Assembly: GCA_022432975.1 (NCBI GenBank)
Contig: CM039502.1
Location: 548,375 to 612,374, forward strand
Source: Begonia masoniana
Lineage: Eukaryota > Streptophyta > Magnoliopsida > Cucurbitales > Begoniaceae
Length of the DNA stretch: 64,000 nt
Direction of reading: 5' to 3'
In this document: in pieces, positions 52,801 through 62,403 of the stretch
How positions within the stretch are numbered: position 1 is the stretch's first letter
How the letters are laid out: each line of letters starts with the position of its first letter
Made by a program: the position numbers and the translations under genes
The notes under the pieces: model-generated
The model's database searches: none
What the model was told of the DNA's origin: nothing
Seen by the model: the letters and a program-made list of their open reading frames with translations, nothing else

Positions 52801-54313
52801 TTTTTGGGTTCACCTTTGATCTGATGTTATCAACGGTATGATGTTTGATTCATAAGTTTAATGAAGTATTAGATATTCTTTATTGAAATAGTTGGTTGCC
52901 TACTTTTACTAATAAAAACGCATTCCCATAATAAGTAACTTTGCACTTTTTGTATGAAATTAAGAATTGGTAACCATTCTTAAACCTTGAACTTTGATTC
53001 AGTTAGTTTTTTGTTAAGAGTTGGGTTTTGACTCAAAACATATCTTTTGGCAAGTGCAATGGCCTTAGATTGGTTGAGCTTTTACAAAGTCATAGTTATA
53101 CCTTTATTTTATTGTAATTTGGTTGGCATTTGACTATATAAGGTGAATAATCTCTTCCATAACTCATTAAATACTATTTTTCTATTCTTCCTGACAAGGT
53201 GAGGAACAAACCTGATACTATTTGCTTAATTAATATAACAAATATGAATCTGGAACTCTTTCAATGAAGTTTTCTTTTGAAGACTAGGCTACACTCCTTT
53301 ACCCTTCAAAAAGTTAAAAGGCTAAATAGATTTTGCCCGGAAATGCTAAACAATTATTTTGTAGGTCATTCCTTTGAATATAGTTTTTCTTTAATGTTTT
53401 AACATAAAGAAGTTGTGGACGCTCTTAGGGAATTCACTATTATTTTGGCATATTATCCATCTGTCTTGTAGTTGACATCCTTGTTAAATTTATGTATTTT
53501 TATTTCTCAAATTACTAAATTACTCTAGAATGATTGACATGGCTTAGCAGGATCTTATGGTATTTCTTGACCTATATCTCCTGTTGTACCGCCTCTCTTT
53601 TCTTCCAGTCTTAAATATAGTTTATGAAGGAGTATAAGAGTCGTGTCTTTGTTCGACATCTTACTTCAAAGACCTGAAAAATTTCTTGGAGACATAGCTA
53701 CATGGGAGGAAGCTGAAGCAGCACTTACAGAAGCATTAAATGAATTTGGGAAACCCTGGCAGGTGAGTCATAGTCATCTTTGACGCTTTATTGGTAGTGA
53801 ACTGTGAATATTTTGTGCAATGACTGATTTTCGACCTATAATTATTTATTCTATGTTTTCGGGGAAACTATTTGGGGTTTGCTCGCTGAATGTATATGCA
53901 TTGTACATTTTACAGATCAACGAAGGGGATGGTGCATTTTATGGGCCAAAGATAGATATTAGCGTATCTGACGCACTAAAAAGGAAATTTCAATATGCAA
54001 CGCTACAGGTTTATAATGCATAATTCCTTTCTTTTTTCCTCAGTGATAAATGGTGAAAGATGACAGTTGATTGATGGATATCTGTGGTTGCAGTTGGACT
54101 TCCAGCTTCCTAAGTGATTCGAATTATATTACTCTACAGAGGATGAAGCGAAGAGAGAGATGCCCGTTATGATACATAGCCATTTTGGGGTCTGTAGAGC
54201 GGATGTTTGCTATTCTATTGGAGCATTACAAGGGGAAATGGCCTTTCTGGCTCAGTCCACGGCAAGCCATTGTTTGTTCAGTGTCAGAAAAATCCCAGTC
54301 CTATGCACTTAAG
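49876..54313 (+). pseudogene. Threonyl-tRNA synthetase pseudogene, intron-containing and 3'-truncated
   Basis: About 15 exon relics follow plant ThrRS in order, most still phase-consistent: 49876-50151, 50303-~50560, 50644-50700, 50843-50932, 51179-51253, 51358-51486, 51572-51664, 51993-52081, 52173-52269, 52357-52477, 52605-52637, 52749-52835, 53670-53762, 53916-54008, 54094-54313. Recognisable blocks include WHSSAHILGQA (editing domain), [21 protein letters not shown]-like KKYDHRLLGTKQELF and [13 protein letters not shown]. Lesions: an extra base near 50048; a 71-bp duplication at exon 2; loss of the motif-2/zinc-ligand region at the 52431/52432 join; donor changed to AT at 52638; poor acceptor before 53670; TGA at 54115; a frameshift near 54176-54186; and no C-terminal anticodon-binding exons. 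Introns are kept, so this is a duplicated gene, not a retrocopy. Confidence 0.9.
50221..50362 (+). repeat. 71-bp tandem duplication spanning an intron acceptor
   Basis: The unit CTATTTTATAGGATTACTTT through GGCAAACAACTCCATTTGT occurs at 50221-50291 and 50292-50362 with only two or so differences. It copies the end of the intron, the AG acceptor and the start of the ThrRS exon. Using the first acceptor (50232) adds 71 bases and shifts the frame; using the second (50303) restores it. Confidence 0.92.
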
Positions 54314-54721
54314 GTAGTTCAGTGGTTTTCTATCCTGATGTTTAGGCGACTTTCAGATTATTTTGTTTCATTCTCATATTTGATAAGTGGCAGTGGTAGT
54401 GTCAAATTAGTGGCAACTTCTTTTTCATCATCACATCTAAAACTGAATTTCTCCTAAATTTTGATGCGATGGGCATTATCAAAATTGGTATTTTCAGTAA
54501 ATCTGCTATCATTTTTATTTCATCACGTCCATTACAGTCAAGAGTGTCGAATATACTCTAAATTTTGTGTGACATCTAATTTTACGTGATAATATCTGCT
54601 TTGCTATTTACTAGTTGGCGAAGGTATAAGGATCTTAATCTAATCTCAAGTCCTTGCAATAGTAGAGTGTTCAAGTGAGAGACAAAGCCGATCACAGTGC
54701 AGTGAGCATCGAGAGCTTAGT
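54314..54721. other. Remnant intron sequence between ThrRS relic and gypsy element
   Basis: No exon resembling the next part of ThrRS was found. The left target-site copy CAAAC (54722-54726) follows at once. Confidence 0.5.
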
Positions 54722-54726
54722 CAAAC

Positions 54727-55111
54727 TGATGCAGCAGAGAAATAGGAAGAAAGAAATATAGCTTTAGGAGAAGAAGAAGAATAGAAAAGAGGAGAAAGAG
54801 TATAGCTAACAAGAAAGAGGGGAGGAAGCTAGAGATAGAATAGGGGATTGGAAAATAGGGTTGAAAGAAAGCATTTCATTCAATAATTATCATCATCATA
54901 ATCTTCATTCTTCCAAGCTACAATGCAATACTTTAAATAGAATAAAACCTATTTGGAAAATGACAAAGACACTAATGACCCATTAAACACATAACAAAAA
55001 ATCACACAACGGTAAAAACTATGGCCATAATAATACTAACTTAGAAAGATGAAAAACTTAATACTTTTAATGCAAAACATAAATAAAAATCATATTTTGA
55101 TGTCCTCATCA
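54727..55111 (-). repeat. Left LTR of gypsy element (minus orientation)
   Basis: Outer end TGATGCAGCAGAGAAATAGG; inner side ends at GATGTCCTCATCA, which on the minus strand reads TGATGAGGACATC after a purine-rich stretch (GAGAGAAT). It matches the right LTR in inverse orientation over about 350 bp. Confidence 0.85.
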
Positions 55112-55153
55112 ATTCTCTCGGGGAACGAGAAACTCCCAGCCAAGTTGAAAGAC

Positions 55154-55495
55154 CCATTGCACAACAACTAATCGACCTCTCAACCATAAGTTAAGCGGTT
55201 GAACAACCTTCTGTCGACGTCCACAAACTTGTGTGACCGGGGACCTGGATCGAAAATCTTTAGAATTGTTCCATAATTTAGTAAAGAAATATCTTGATGA
55301 TTTCGGAATAGCTCCAATAGGTCTGGTTCAAAATGCTGAAGTGTCTCTTTGCAAATCCACATACTATCACTGTTTGGTTGATCCATCCAACAGACAAGAA
55401 AGCGCTAGACCTTACCGTCATGAGTAAATATTATCTGTTCATCTAAAATAGCCTCAATTTTATCCTCACATGTTGTGATAGGGCATGTTAAGAAA
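55154..55495 (-). pseudogene. Integrase C-terminal chromodomain-like fragment of gypsy element (distal part)
   Basis: On the minus strand this region carries IEAILDEQIIF and then WMDQPNSDSMWICKETLQHF with DLLELF, which fits the C-terminal chromodomain-like module of gypsy integrases (usual form: KFLVHW, then W, then PDLLE). A stop lies inside. The proximal part of the same module (FNVDDLVAY) is at 57280-57185, separated by the nested solo LTR. Confidence 0.7.
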
Positions 55496-55500
55496 ACAGT

Positions 55501-57179
55501 TGATAAGTGTGTATTTTACACACTTATTTATACTTTGTATACTTGATTTGATAAGTTTTTCTCAAGTGATTGAAGGAATTTGATAAATTATGTGCAAGTG
55601 TGCAGATATTATATTTAGAACAGGATGGCTGGAAAAAGAGGTGAAAAAGAATTAAAATTCAAAGTTGAAGAAAAGAGATTTATCGCTACACATTTGAAAA
55701 CATACAGCGATCGATTTCTATGTGATACAGCCATTGATCGCTATGCAAGAAAAAGAAGACAGCGATCGATCTCTGTAAATTGGCAGAGATCGATCGCCAT
55801 GCATAAAGAGAAGGAAGAAGGAGCGATTCAGCAACTGATCACAACATGTGCCAAGCAATTACCCAAGAGCAGCAGCGATCGATTTCTATGCTTGACAGAG
55901 ATCGATCGCCACATACATTTACATAAGACAACATCGATCACTTGAAAAAGGAAGCAGCGATCGATCTCTGTGAATTGCAGAGATCGATCGCCACACATAT
56001 GCTACAAAGAAATGCCGCGATCGATCTCTACAACTGCTAGAGACCGATCGCTATGTTATATTGCACAGAAAAGAGGCAGCGATCAATTCCTATAAACTAC
56101 AGAGACCGAGCGCTGCCACACATTTATACAAGATGGAGCAAAAGATTGCAGCGACCGTGCGCCTTACAAAGACAGCGACTGATCGCTACTCAAATCAACT
56201 TATGGAAAGCAGACGTGTTTTAATTTGAGCCATCGATCCGAAGCGATATTAAATCCTAACCGTTGCTTGATTGTAACACGTCAATAAATAACAAGTGCAG
56301 ACCTAAAGGGAGAGGGAGATTCAGAATCCTGGAGATCGGCAGAGAGCACTTCCGCGGCGATTTTTGGCGAGAGGGGCGATTTTTATTTTAGTTTTTCTTT
56401 TCTTTTCTTTTTATTTCACTATTTCATTATGCACATCTTTTTATTTATTGTTTATTTACCTTTTAGCATGAACTAAACGTTTGTTCTAGGGTTTCGATGT
56501 AGCCTAGTTATGATTATTTGTTTTTCTTAATTCAAGTATTTAATTTCCTGTTCCTGTTCTGTGTTGAGTAATCTATTCTGGACGTAATGCTTAGGTTTGC
56601 TTGATCACCAAAACTAAGAACTTTAGGGTTGATTCGGGATGCGAGAGCGGAGAATTTAACCGTGCACTGAATATTTTGCCTTAAAAAGGATCCTAGGCTA
56701 GAGATAGTTAGGACGTTTGAGTGGTAATATAATTTCTTGTTCCTAATGTATTCAATTAATTCTCAGGATTAGAGACCGAGAGGTGATAATTCGTTAGTTG
56801 AATAAGTTTATCTTTGCTCGAGAGAGATTGATAAATATTTTCGTGAAATTGCCATCAACACATAGAAATAGGATTTAACTATTTGAATTAGGTCTGATAA
56901 ATAGGATTAGCTAAGTGAAATCGGAACCCTGGATTTTCTCATCATATAATCTTACTCTTTTACATTCGTTCTTAGTTTTATTTAAATTGTTGTTTGATTT
57001 TTATTTTTATTATTTTAGTTTAAAATCCAAAAACCAATTATTATTTCTTTTCAAATTAAACTGAAGGTTAGATATTCAATATTTGACATAATTATTCCTC
57101 GTGGGATCGACACTCGTACTTATACACACTTTATTACTTTTGCGACACGTGCACTTGCGTATTACGATTTTTCGCAACA
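55501..57179 (+). mobile_element. Nested solo LTR, 1679 bp, with ACAGT duplication
   Basis: Starts TGATAAGTGTG and ends TTTTTCGCAACA (TG...CA), flanked by the perfect 5-bp direct repeat ACAGT (55496-55500 and 57180-57184). There is no internal coding region, PBS or second LTR, so it is a solo LTR left by LTR-LTR recombination. It splits the host gypsy integrase tail, hence it is younger than the host insertion. Length and the GCGATCGATC hairpin array suggest a long-LTR gypsy family, but the lineage is not proven. Drawn orientation is arbitrary. Confidence 0.9.
55707..56112. repeat. Array of six imperfect GCGATCGATC hairpins
   Basis: Inverted repeats at about 55707-55741, 55762-55797, 55875-55909, 55957-55991, 56017-56051 and 56079-56112. 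Each has arms like GCGATCGATCTCTG and CAGAGATCGATCGC with a 7-10 nt loop. Those at 55762 and 55957 have perfect 14-bp stems. Spacing is irregular, about 50-110 bp. They lie inside the solo LTR. Confidence 0.9.
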
Positions 57180-57184
57180 ACAGT

Positions 57185-57280
57185 GTTAGTAGAAGCAAAA
57201 TCAATAGATGGAGGAAGAAAAGGATCAACATATGGTGTAAAATGGCATTTATAAGCTACCAGGTCGTCGACATTAAAACC
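57185..57280 (-). pseudogene. Integrase C-terminal fragment of gypsy element (proximal part)
   Basis: Directly after the myosin-like segment the minus strand reads FNVDDLVAYKCHFTP, resembling the FNVxDLxxY segment near the end of gypsy integrases. It runs to the solo LTR insertion point and resumes at 55495. Confidence 0.6.
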
Positions 57281-57607
57281 ACGAGCCATCATTGCACTTA
57301 ATCTTGTTTGCAAAGTGATTGCAGATGACCGTAGACTTAGGTAAGATTTTCTTGCTCGATATTGTCTGAAATGTTTCTGAATTCTTAAAGCTCCAGCTCC
57401 ACTTCGCATTTGCTCATATATTTTACGAGCTAATATACTTCTAGAAAATGATTAGAGTTGAATGGCGGCTTCACGCAATGCAACAAATTTTTTGCGGGAG
57501 ATATATGTACGAATTTGCCTTTGAATAATTCTTGCCGCATTTCCAAGTACTTCCATTCTTTTCGCATCCAAAGAAGCCATTTGACCAGCTCCTAAGAGCA
57601 CCATAGT
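57281..57607 (-). other. Captured class XI myosin neck segment (IQ motifs)
   Basis: About 109 codons match the plant myosin XI lever arm: VLLGAGQMASLDAKRMEVLG (parent form [22 protein letters not shown]-like), then IQ motifs NAARIIQRQIRTYISRKKF, AAIQL-stop-SFSRSILARKIY, ALRIQKHFRQYRARKSYLSL and SAITLQTRLSAMMAR. One codon is a stop (57454-57452), probably a former Gln. Otherwise the frame continues to the integrase tail. The segment is intronless here. It lacks motor, coiled coil and cargo-binding tail. Confidence 0.85.
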
Positions 57608-58210
57608 TTCACAAGAGTCAATATGAGTTTTTTCTTTCTCAACCTTAGCTTGATTGAACTCCTTCAATGTCTCAGTAAGTCTTTCAAGATCTTGTTGAAT
57701 CTTTTCAAGTTTAACTTTTCTTTCATCTAAGAACTTTTCAACAAATTTATTACGTACGTGTGCTAGAAAGGGTGGTGGCTCCAATGTGTTTGGTGACCCC
57801 GAAAATTGCCGAGAGCCATACTTCTGTTCGTAATGTCTTGGAGCAAACTCCTTTAGCATTAGATACTTCATTAACTCCCATGTACGAATTTCGCCCTTGC
57901 CATCTATTCTTCTCTTTCTCGAAAGTTTTTCCCACCACAAATTAGCATATCCTTTGAAACTCCAAGAGGCTAGCAAGATTTTTCTTCTCTCTGAATAATC
58001 ATAACTTTCAAACAATATCTCCATCTTTCTTATCCAATCAAAAATATCATAACCATCTAAATGACCACTAAAAATAGGCAATGAAATATTAAAATGTCTT
58101 ACATTATCAAAGTAGTCCATTGAAGTTCTTTGCAAATTAGTCTCTCGCCATTTGTTACTTTGAACACCACTCCTTGTCATTATATCAGCCAAATAAATTG
58201 CACAAATCAC
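57452..58210 (-). CDS. Gag-myosin XI neck fusion frame in gypsy element
   Basis: One open frame of 252 codons. Residues about 30-130 are a Ty3/gypsy gag (Retrotrans_gag type), with FSGHLDGYDIFDWIRKMEIL, WSFKGYANLWWEKL and MLKEFAPRHYEQ. Residues 150-200 are charged and predicted coiled coil (VEKFLDERKVKLEKIQQDLE). From about residue 202 the frame enters the myosin XI lever arm (GAGQM, then the first IQ motif) and stops in the second IQ motif. No zinc knuckle is seen. No protease follows. If expressed, the product could join a particle-forming gag to a calmodulin-binding IQ helix, but expression is unknown. The true start Met is uncertain; the gag fold could begin at residue 11 or 31. Confidence 0.75.
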   Translation of the reverse strand: MICAIYLADIMTRSGVQSNKWRETNLQRTSMDYFDNVRHFNISLPIFSGHLDGYDIFDWIRKMEILFESYDYSERRKILLASWSFKGYANLWWEKLSRKRRIDGKGEIRTWELMKYLMLKEFAPRHYEQKYGSRQFSGSPNTLEPPPFLAHVRNKFVEKFLDERKVKLEKIQQDLERLTETLKEFNQAKVEKEKTHIDSCETMVLLGAGQMASLDAKRMEVLGNAARIIQRQIRTYISRKKFVALREAAIQL

Positions 58211-58229
58211 AACAGATAATTCACCGAGA

Positions 58230-59187
58230 AAGATTGAACCAGAAAACTACCTGAATTTGTTGAATTTGCTTGAAGATAGTAGAAATAATAGAACCCTGTT
58301 TGAAACCAATCCCAAGCAGCAAAAAGGCAGCACCCACTGTAGACTTCCATGAGACTTCCATGAAACAGAATATCAGCAGCAGACAGCAACACACGAACAG
58401 AGTGCAGCAAACAAAGGCACCCGTTGATGAAGAGCTTCGGTCTGTTCGAATACGTGGAGGAGCGACGAACACCGACGGCTGAAACAAGGCCGAACAGAGG
58501 CGTCCCGTGATGAACAATAAACAGTCCAACGCGAACAGCGACAACTGGAATCTGAGGAGATTTTCGATCAACAAATGTCTTCCAATGATGAAACAAAGCA
58601 AAATCGTGGGTCCACGAGGTCCGATTCGAGGAGACTCGGTTCGACAGAGTAACGAGGAACAGGAACAAATAGCGACAGTTTAAATATGTTCCAAATGAAT
58701 ACCATCAGCGAAACCGCAGGGATATCCCACGACCCACCTACTGAGCACGAAATCCGACGAGCAGTACAAAGACCTAATTCCGTCTGGGTGATGAGCCTTT
58801 GATAAACAGCATCGAACAGGCCGAACAAAGGCGACCGGCGACGACTGGGTGATTAACTTTTGATAAACAGCAGCGAACGCCGAACAGCCTACGCCGTACC
58901 TCGCCTCCTGACTATTGGCAGTGAAAGTGAAGAGAGCCAATAACAATGAATCAATTCATCTTCGATTTTCAGTGGTAAAACGAAGATGACCAGTGATGAA
59001 CAATACCCGAACAGTAGCCAAACAGTATCCAAACAGTACCAAACAGTAACCAATGAACAGTACTCAAATGAACAGCCAAACAATATTGATGAACAGTACA
59101 ACACGTGGATGAGATCTAGAAGTAAGGAAACCAAGATTTTCATTTTATTGTTTGAGAAAACAATAAAACCATGCTCTGATACCAATT
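58230..59187 (-). other. Gypsy leader, copy 1, with primer-binding site
   Basis: A non-coding leader between gag and the internal LTR fragment. The PBS TGGTATCAGAGC (initiator-Met tRNA complement) is at 59184-59173, three bases from the U5 end TGCATCA. 58990-59105 is packed with AACAGTA-type repeats. The stretch 58427-59187 resembles 59549-60075. Confidence 0.8.
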
Positions 59188-59356
59188 TGATGCAGCGGAG
59201 AAATAGGAAGAAAGAAATATAGCTTTAGGAGAAGAAGAAGAATAGAAAAGGGGAGAAAGAGTATAGCTAACAAGAAAGAGGGGAGGAAGCTAGAGATAGA
59301 ATAGAGGATTGGAAAATAGGGTTGGAAGAAATCATTTCATTCAATAATCACCATCA
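59188..59356 (-). repeat. Internal U5-side LTR fragment (minus orientation)
   Basis: TGATGCAGCGGAGAAATAGG onward matches the left LTR for about 169 bp, up to TTCATTCAATAAT, then diverges. It is correctly placed as a 5' LTR for the minus-strand interior, but U3 is lost. Confidence 0.85.
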
Positions 59357-60075
59357 GCGATTTGAAAAAGGAGTGAAAACAAGCAGTGAATATTGTTCAG
59401 CAACTCGGCGGATAGAACCGCGGAGGTATCCAACGAACCGAGCAGAAAACCAAGAATAGAGCACCGAAAATCAAATCTGGTTGCTGGTCAGACAATCGAC
59501 CAACCAAAAGACTTCGGTTACAAACAGAGACGCGAACAGAGGCACCCGTCGATGAAGAGCTTCGGTCTGTTCGAATATGTGGAGGAGCGGCGAACACTGA
59601 CGGCCGAAACAAGGCCGAACAGAAACGTCAGGTGATGAAGAATAAACAGTCCAACGCGAACAGGCTGAACAGAGACGACGACTGGGTGATGAATGAACCT
59701 TCGATAAACAGCAGCGAACGTCGAATAGCCTACGCCGTACCTCACCTCTTGACTATTGGCAGTGAAAGTGAATCGAGCCAATAACAATGAATCAATCCAG
59801 TCACAGAAACAAGAGCAAAACAAATCTTCGATTTCAGGGGTAAAACGAAGATGAACAGTACACTGAACAGTACCATAACTGTATCCAAACAGTATCCAGT
59901 TACCAAACAGTACCCGAAAAGTATGCAAACAGTACCCGACCAGTACCGATGAACAGTAACAAAACAGAACCAAACACTACTAATGAACGGTACAACACAG
60001 CGATTAGATCGGAAAACATAAGGAACCAAAATTTGATTGTTTGAGAAAACAACAAAACTTGCTCTGATACCAATT
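59357..60075 (-). other. Gypsy leader, copy 2, with second primer-binding site
   Basis: A diverged copy of the leader, with GATGAAGAGCTTCGGTCTGT near 59551, the AACAGTA-rich stretch 59855-59965 and PBS TGGTATCAGAGC at 60072-60061. Copy 1 has extra internal sequence. The LTR after this PBS is in the wrong orientation. Confidence 0.8.
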
Positions 60076-60429
60076 TGATGCATTAAAAGTATTAAGTTTT
60101 TCATCTTTCTAGGTTAGTATTATTATAGTCATAGTTTTTAGCGTTGTGTGGTTTTTTGTTATGTGTTTAATGGGTCATTAGTGTCTTTGTCATTTTTCAA
60201 GTAGATTTTATTCTATTTAAAGTATTGCATTGTAGCTTGAAAGAATGAGAATGAGGATGATGATGATGATTATTGAATGAAATGGTTTCTTCCAACCTTA
60301 TTTTCCAATCCCCTATTCTATCTCTAGCTTCCTCCCCTCTTTCTTGTTAGCTATACTCTTTCTCCCATTTTCTATTCTTCTTCTTCTCCTAAAGCTATAT
60401 TTTTTTCTTCCTATTTCTCCGCTGCATCA
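60076..60429 (+). repeat. Right LTR of gypsy element (plus, inverted relative to left)
   Basis: Begins TGATGCATTAAAAG and ends CTCCGCTGCATCA. It is the inverse of 54727-55074. The first ~37 bp of U3 seen in the left copy are absent, so the start joins at the shared GCATTAAAAG. Confidence 0.88.
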
Positions 60430-60434
60430 CAAAC

Positions 60435-61815
60435 ACTTCGAGGAAGAAATTTCAGCTTTTCATTAGATTCCTGTCAACAGCATTCAAATGATTTTCAACA
60501 TGAGGGTTATAACTTATATTCCTTCACTATTCATTTTTATATTTTCCTTGCAAACAAGGTAAGAACTAAGCACGTATTCTCATTGTTCGTATTTTCGGCT
60601 TAATTATCTCCATTTTGATCACTCTCTTGACCTTGTTTGACTGACCCATGTATAGTCCACAAATATTTGTTCATCTCATTTTTTTTGAATCCCCTGGTTT
60701 TGGACGACTATATTTTGTTTAATAGTATTTATTTCTCTTTGCTTGTAATTTGTAATGTTCATGACAAGTAAATTTTACAAAGCAAGGTAGTTTTCGAAGA
60801 TCCCAAGATGCTGTTGATATGAGTATCATTTGCCTTTTTTACCATTTTATTGTGGTTTATATATTGCAAATCACATGAAAGTGTGACTTTAAGAGTCGAG
60901 GTTATTCATATTTTACGATATTCTAATTTGGCCGATAAATGACAAATATGTCACTTTAGATCTGATCGATCAAATGCTTTTCTATTGATCAGACATAGAT
61001 GTATTCATATGCATTATTTACCAGTGTTCATCAGTGAAAATTAGACGCAAGCAATTGGAGAGCAGCTCCATAAAAAATTACTTTGAAGATAGTGTGATGT
61101 GCTATGATTGATGAACACAGAAAACGTTACTGTCAACACTGTTAGATGTACGGACATATGAATTTATTTATTTTTTAAAATTTTTAAACAGTGATAATTT
61201 CAGAGTTCTCAACGGCATCGATGACAAAAGTGAGACGGTAGTACATAAAAGTAGGACGCAAAACAAGAACAAACTTGGTTGTCCTGTCTGATATGAAAGA
61301 TTCCTCTACGTACTCTCCTCTCTACCCTACTTGTCTTTACAGTTTATAACTACTGTTTGATTTGCATGTTACACTAATATAAACTTTCATTATGTTATTC
61401 TCGACTAACTGCGTTAATGAACTAGAAATAACATCATTATCGACCGATTGCGAGGATTGTCACGTTACTCGTACCATTAATTTTCCGTTAGGCCGTACCC
61501 GGGGATGGTTTTAGGTCAAATTTTTGAAGACTGATTTCTCGTTTTAAAGTGATAATTTGTTTTGAATCTCTAATCAACGCTCAAGGATCCATAATCAGTG
61601 ACTCACATCGGATCATAAATCAAGAACATCGAGTAAACTTGTTACATACATTCACTATTTCACGTTATTTAATGTTAAGTCTTTAATAGTAGTGAAAATT
61701 TTCATTTCTCAATGCAACAAGTAAACCCTAATACAAGCTTCTGAATAAACTAAACATCATCAAGATCAAGCTGTTTGGACGAATATCACAGGCAGCAGTA
61801 AGAACTTATCTGACT
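60435..61815. other. Intergenic, no gene seen
   Basis: AT-rich DNA with no recognisable frame and no further ThrRS exons. It ends at the 3' end of the minus-strand transcription-factor gene. Confidence 0.5.
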
Positions 61816-62367
61816 TCAGAATCCATGATTTGGTTGACTGCTGGTTGAATTCAGACCCTGATGATAGTAAAAATGTTTCTGAACCTCTTCATCGATCTCA
61901 TCCTTGGCAACTTTCTCCATTAACGTAAGGTCTAAAGCTGTCTGCTGATCAGACGATATGATCAGTTGAGGCCGAGGTTGAGAAGGCTGCGAAATTACAG
62001 AGGGAAGCTTCGAGAGAAGAGCTTCAAGACTACTCATGGAGGGAGTTATGACGAACTGATGATTAAAATGATTCTGCATTTCGTTCGAAGTAGAGAAAGC
62101 GCCATGAAAATTCCATAAATCTTGGAATTCATAGTCTTCTGCCTTGAATGGGAAGCCTGAGGATGATGGGTGTGGAAGTAAAACTCCTGGAATACTTTCT
62201 ATATAGCTGAATTTCTTTCTTAGCTGCACTACGTAGCTCAAGTCTTCAATCACCTTCATAAAATTATTCGTTTAGCATATGAATTTATACTAGTAGCTCG
62301 ATCTTGACGTTAAGAATTGAGTTTATTTGCTTCTAAAAATTTTATATTTGTCATCTAATAAGAAAGC

Positions 62368-62403
<36 letters not shown>

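Larger units (their letters stand above)
54722..60434 (-). mobile_element. Rearranged Ty3/gypsy element with inverted terminal LTRs and a captured myosin XI segment
   Basis: A single insertion spans 54727-60429, bounded by the direct duplication CAAAC (54722-54726, 60430-60434). Left LTR 54727-55111 is in minus orientation; right LTR 60076-60429 is in plus orientation, so both outer ends are the U5 end (TGATGCAGC... and ...GCTGCATCA). An internal U5 fragment in minus orientation lies at 59188-59356. Primer-binding sites (TGGTATCAGAGC on the minus strand) are at 59184-59173 and 60072-60061. On the minus strand from 59.19 kb leftward the order is leader, gag, myosin XI neck, integrase C-terminus with chromodomain-like tail, left LTR. 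Protease, RT and RNase H are absent, so it is non-autonomous. A solo LTR of another family (55501-57179) interrupts the integrase tail. Confidence 0.88.

Noticed and set aside
55625..55945. 106-codon plus-strand frame in the solo LTR
   Set aside because: It is produced by the GCGATCGATC repeats; repeated FLC/TEID-like words mirror the hairpin units rather than a protein domain.
58207..59222. Several frames of 80-150 codons in the gypsy leader on both strands
   Set aside because: Leader copy 2 has different frames at the same places, so frame is not conserved; no domain resemblance.
60435..60560. Possible continuation of the ThrRS relic right of the gypsy element
   Set aside because: No frame resembling the anticodon-binding domain was found beyond the insertion; the 3' end seems lost.
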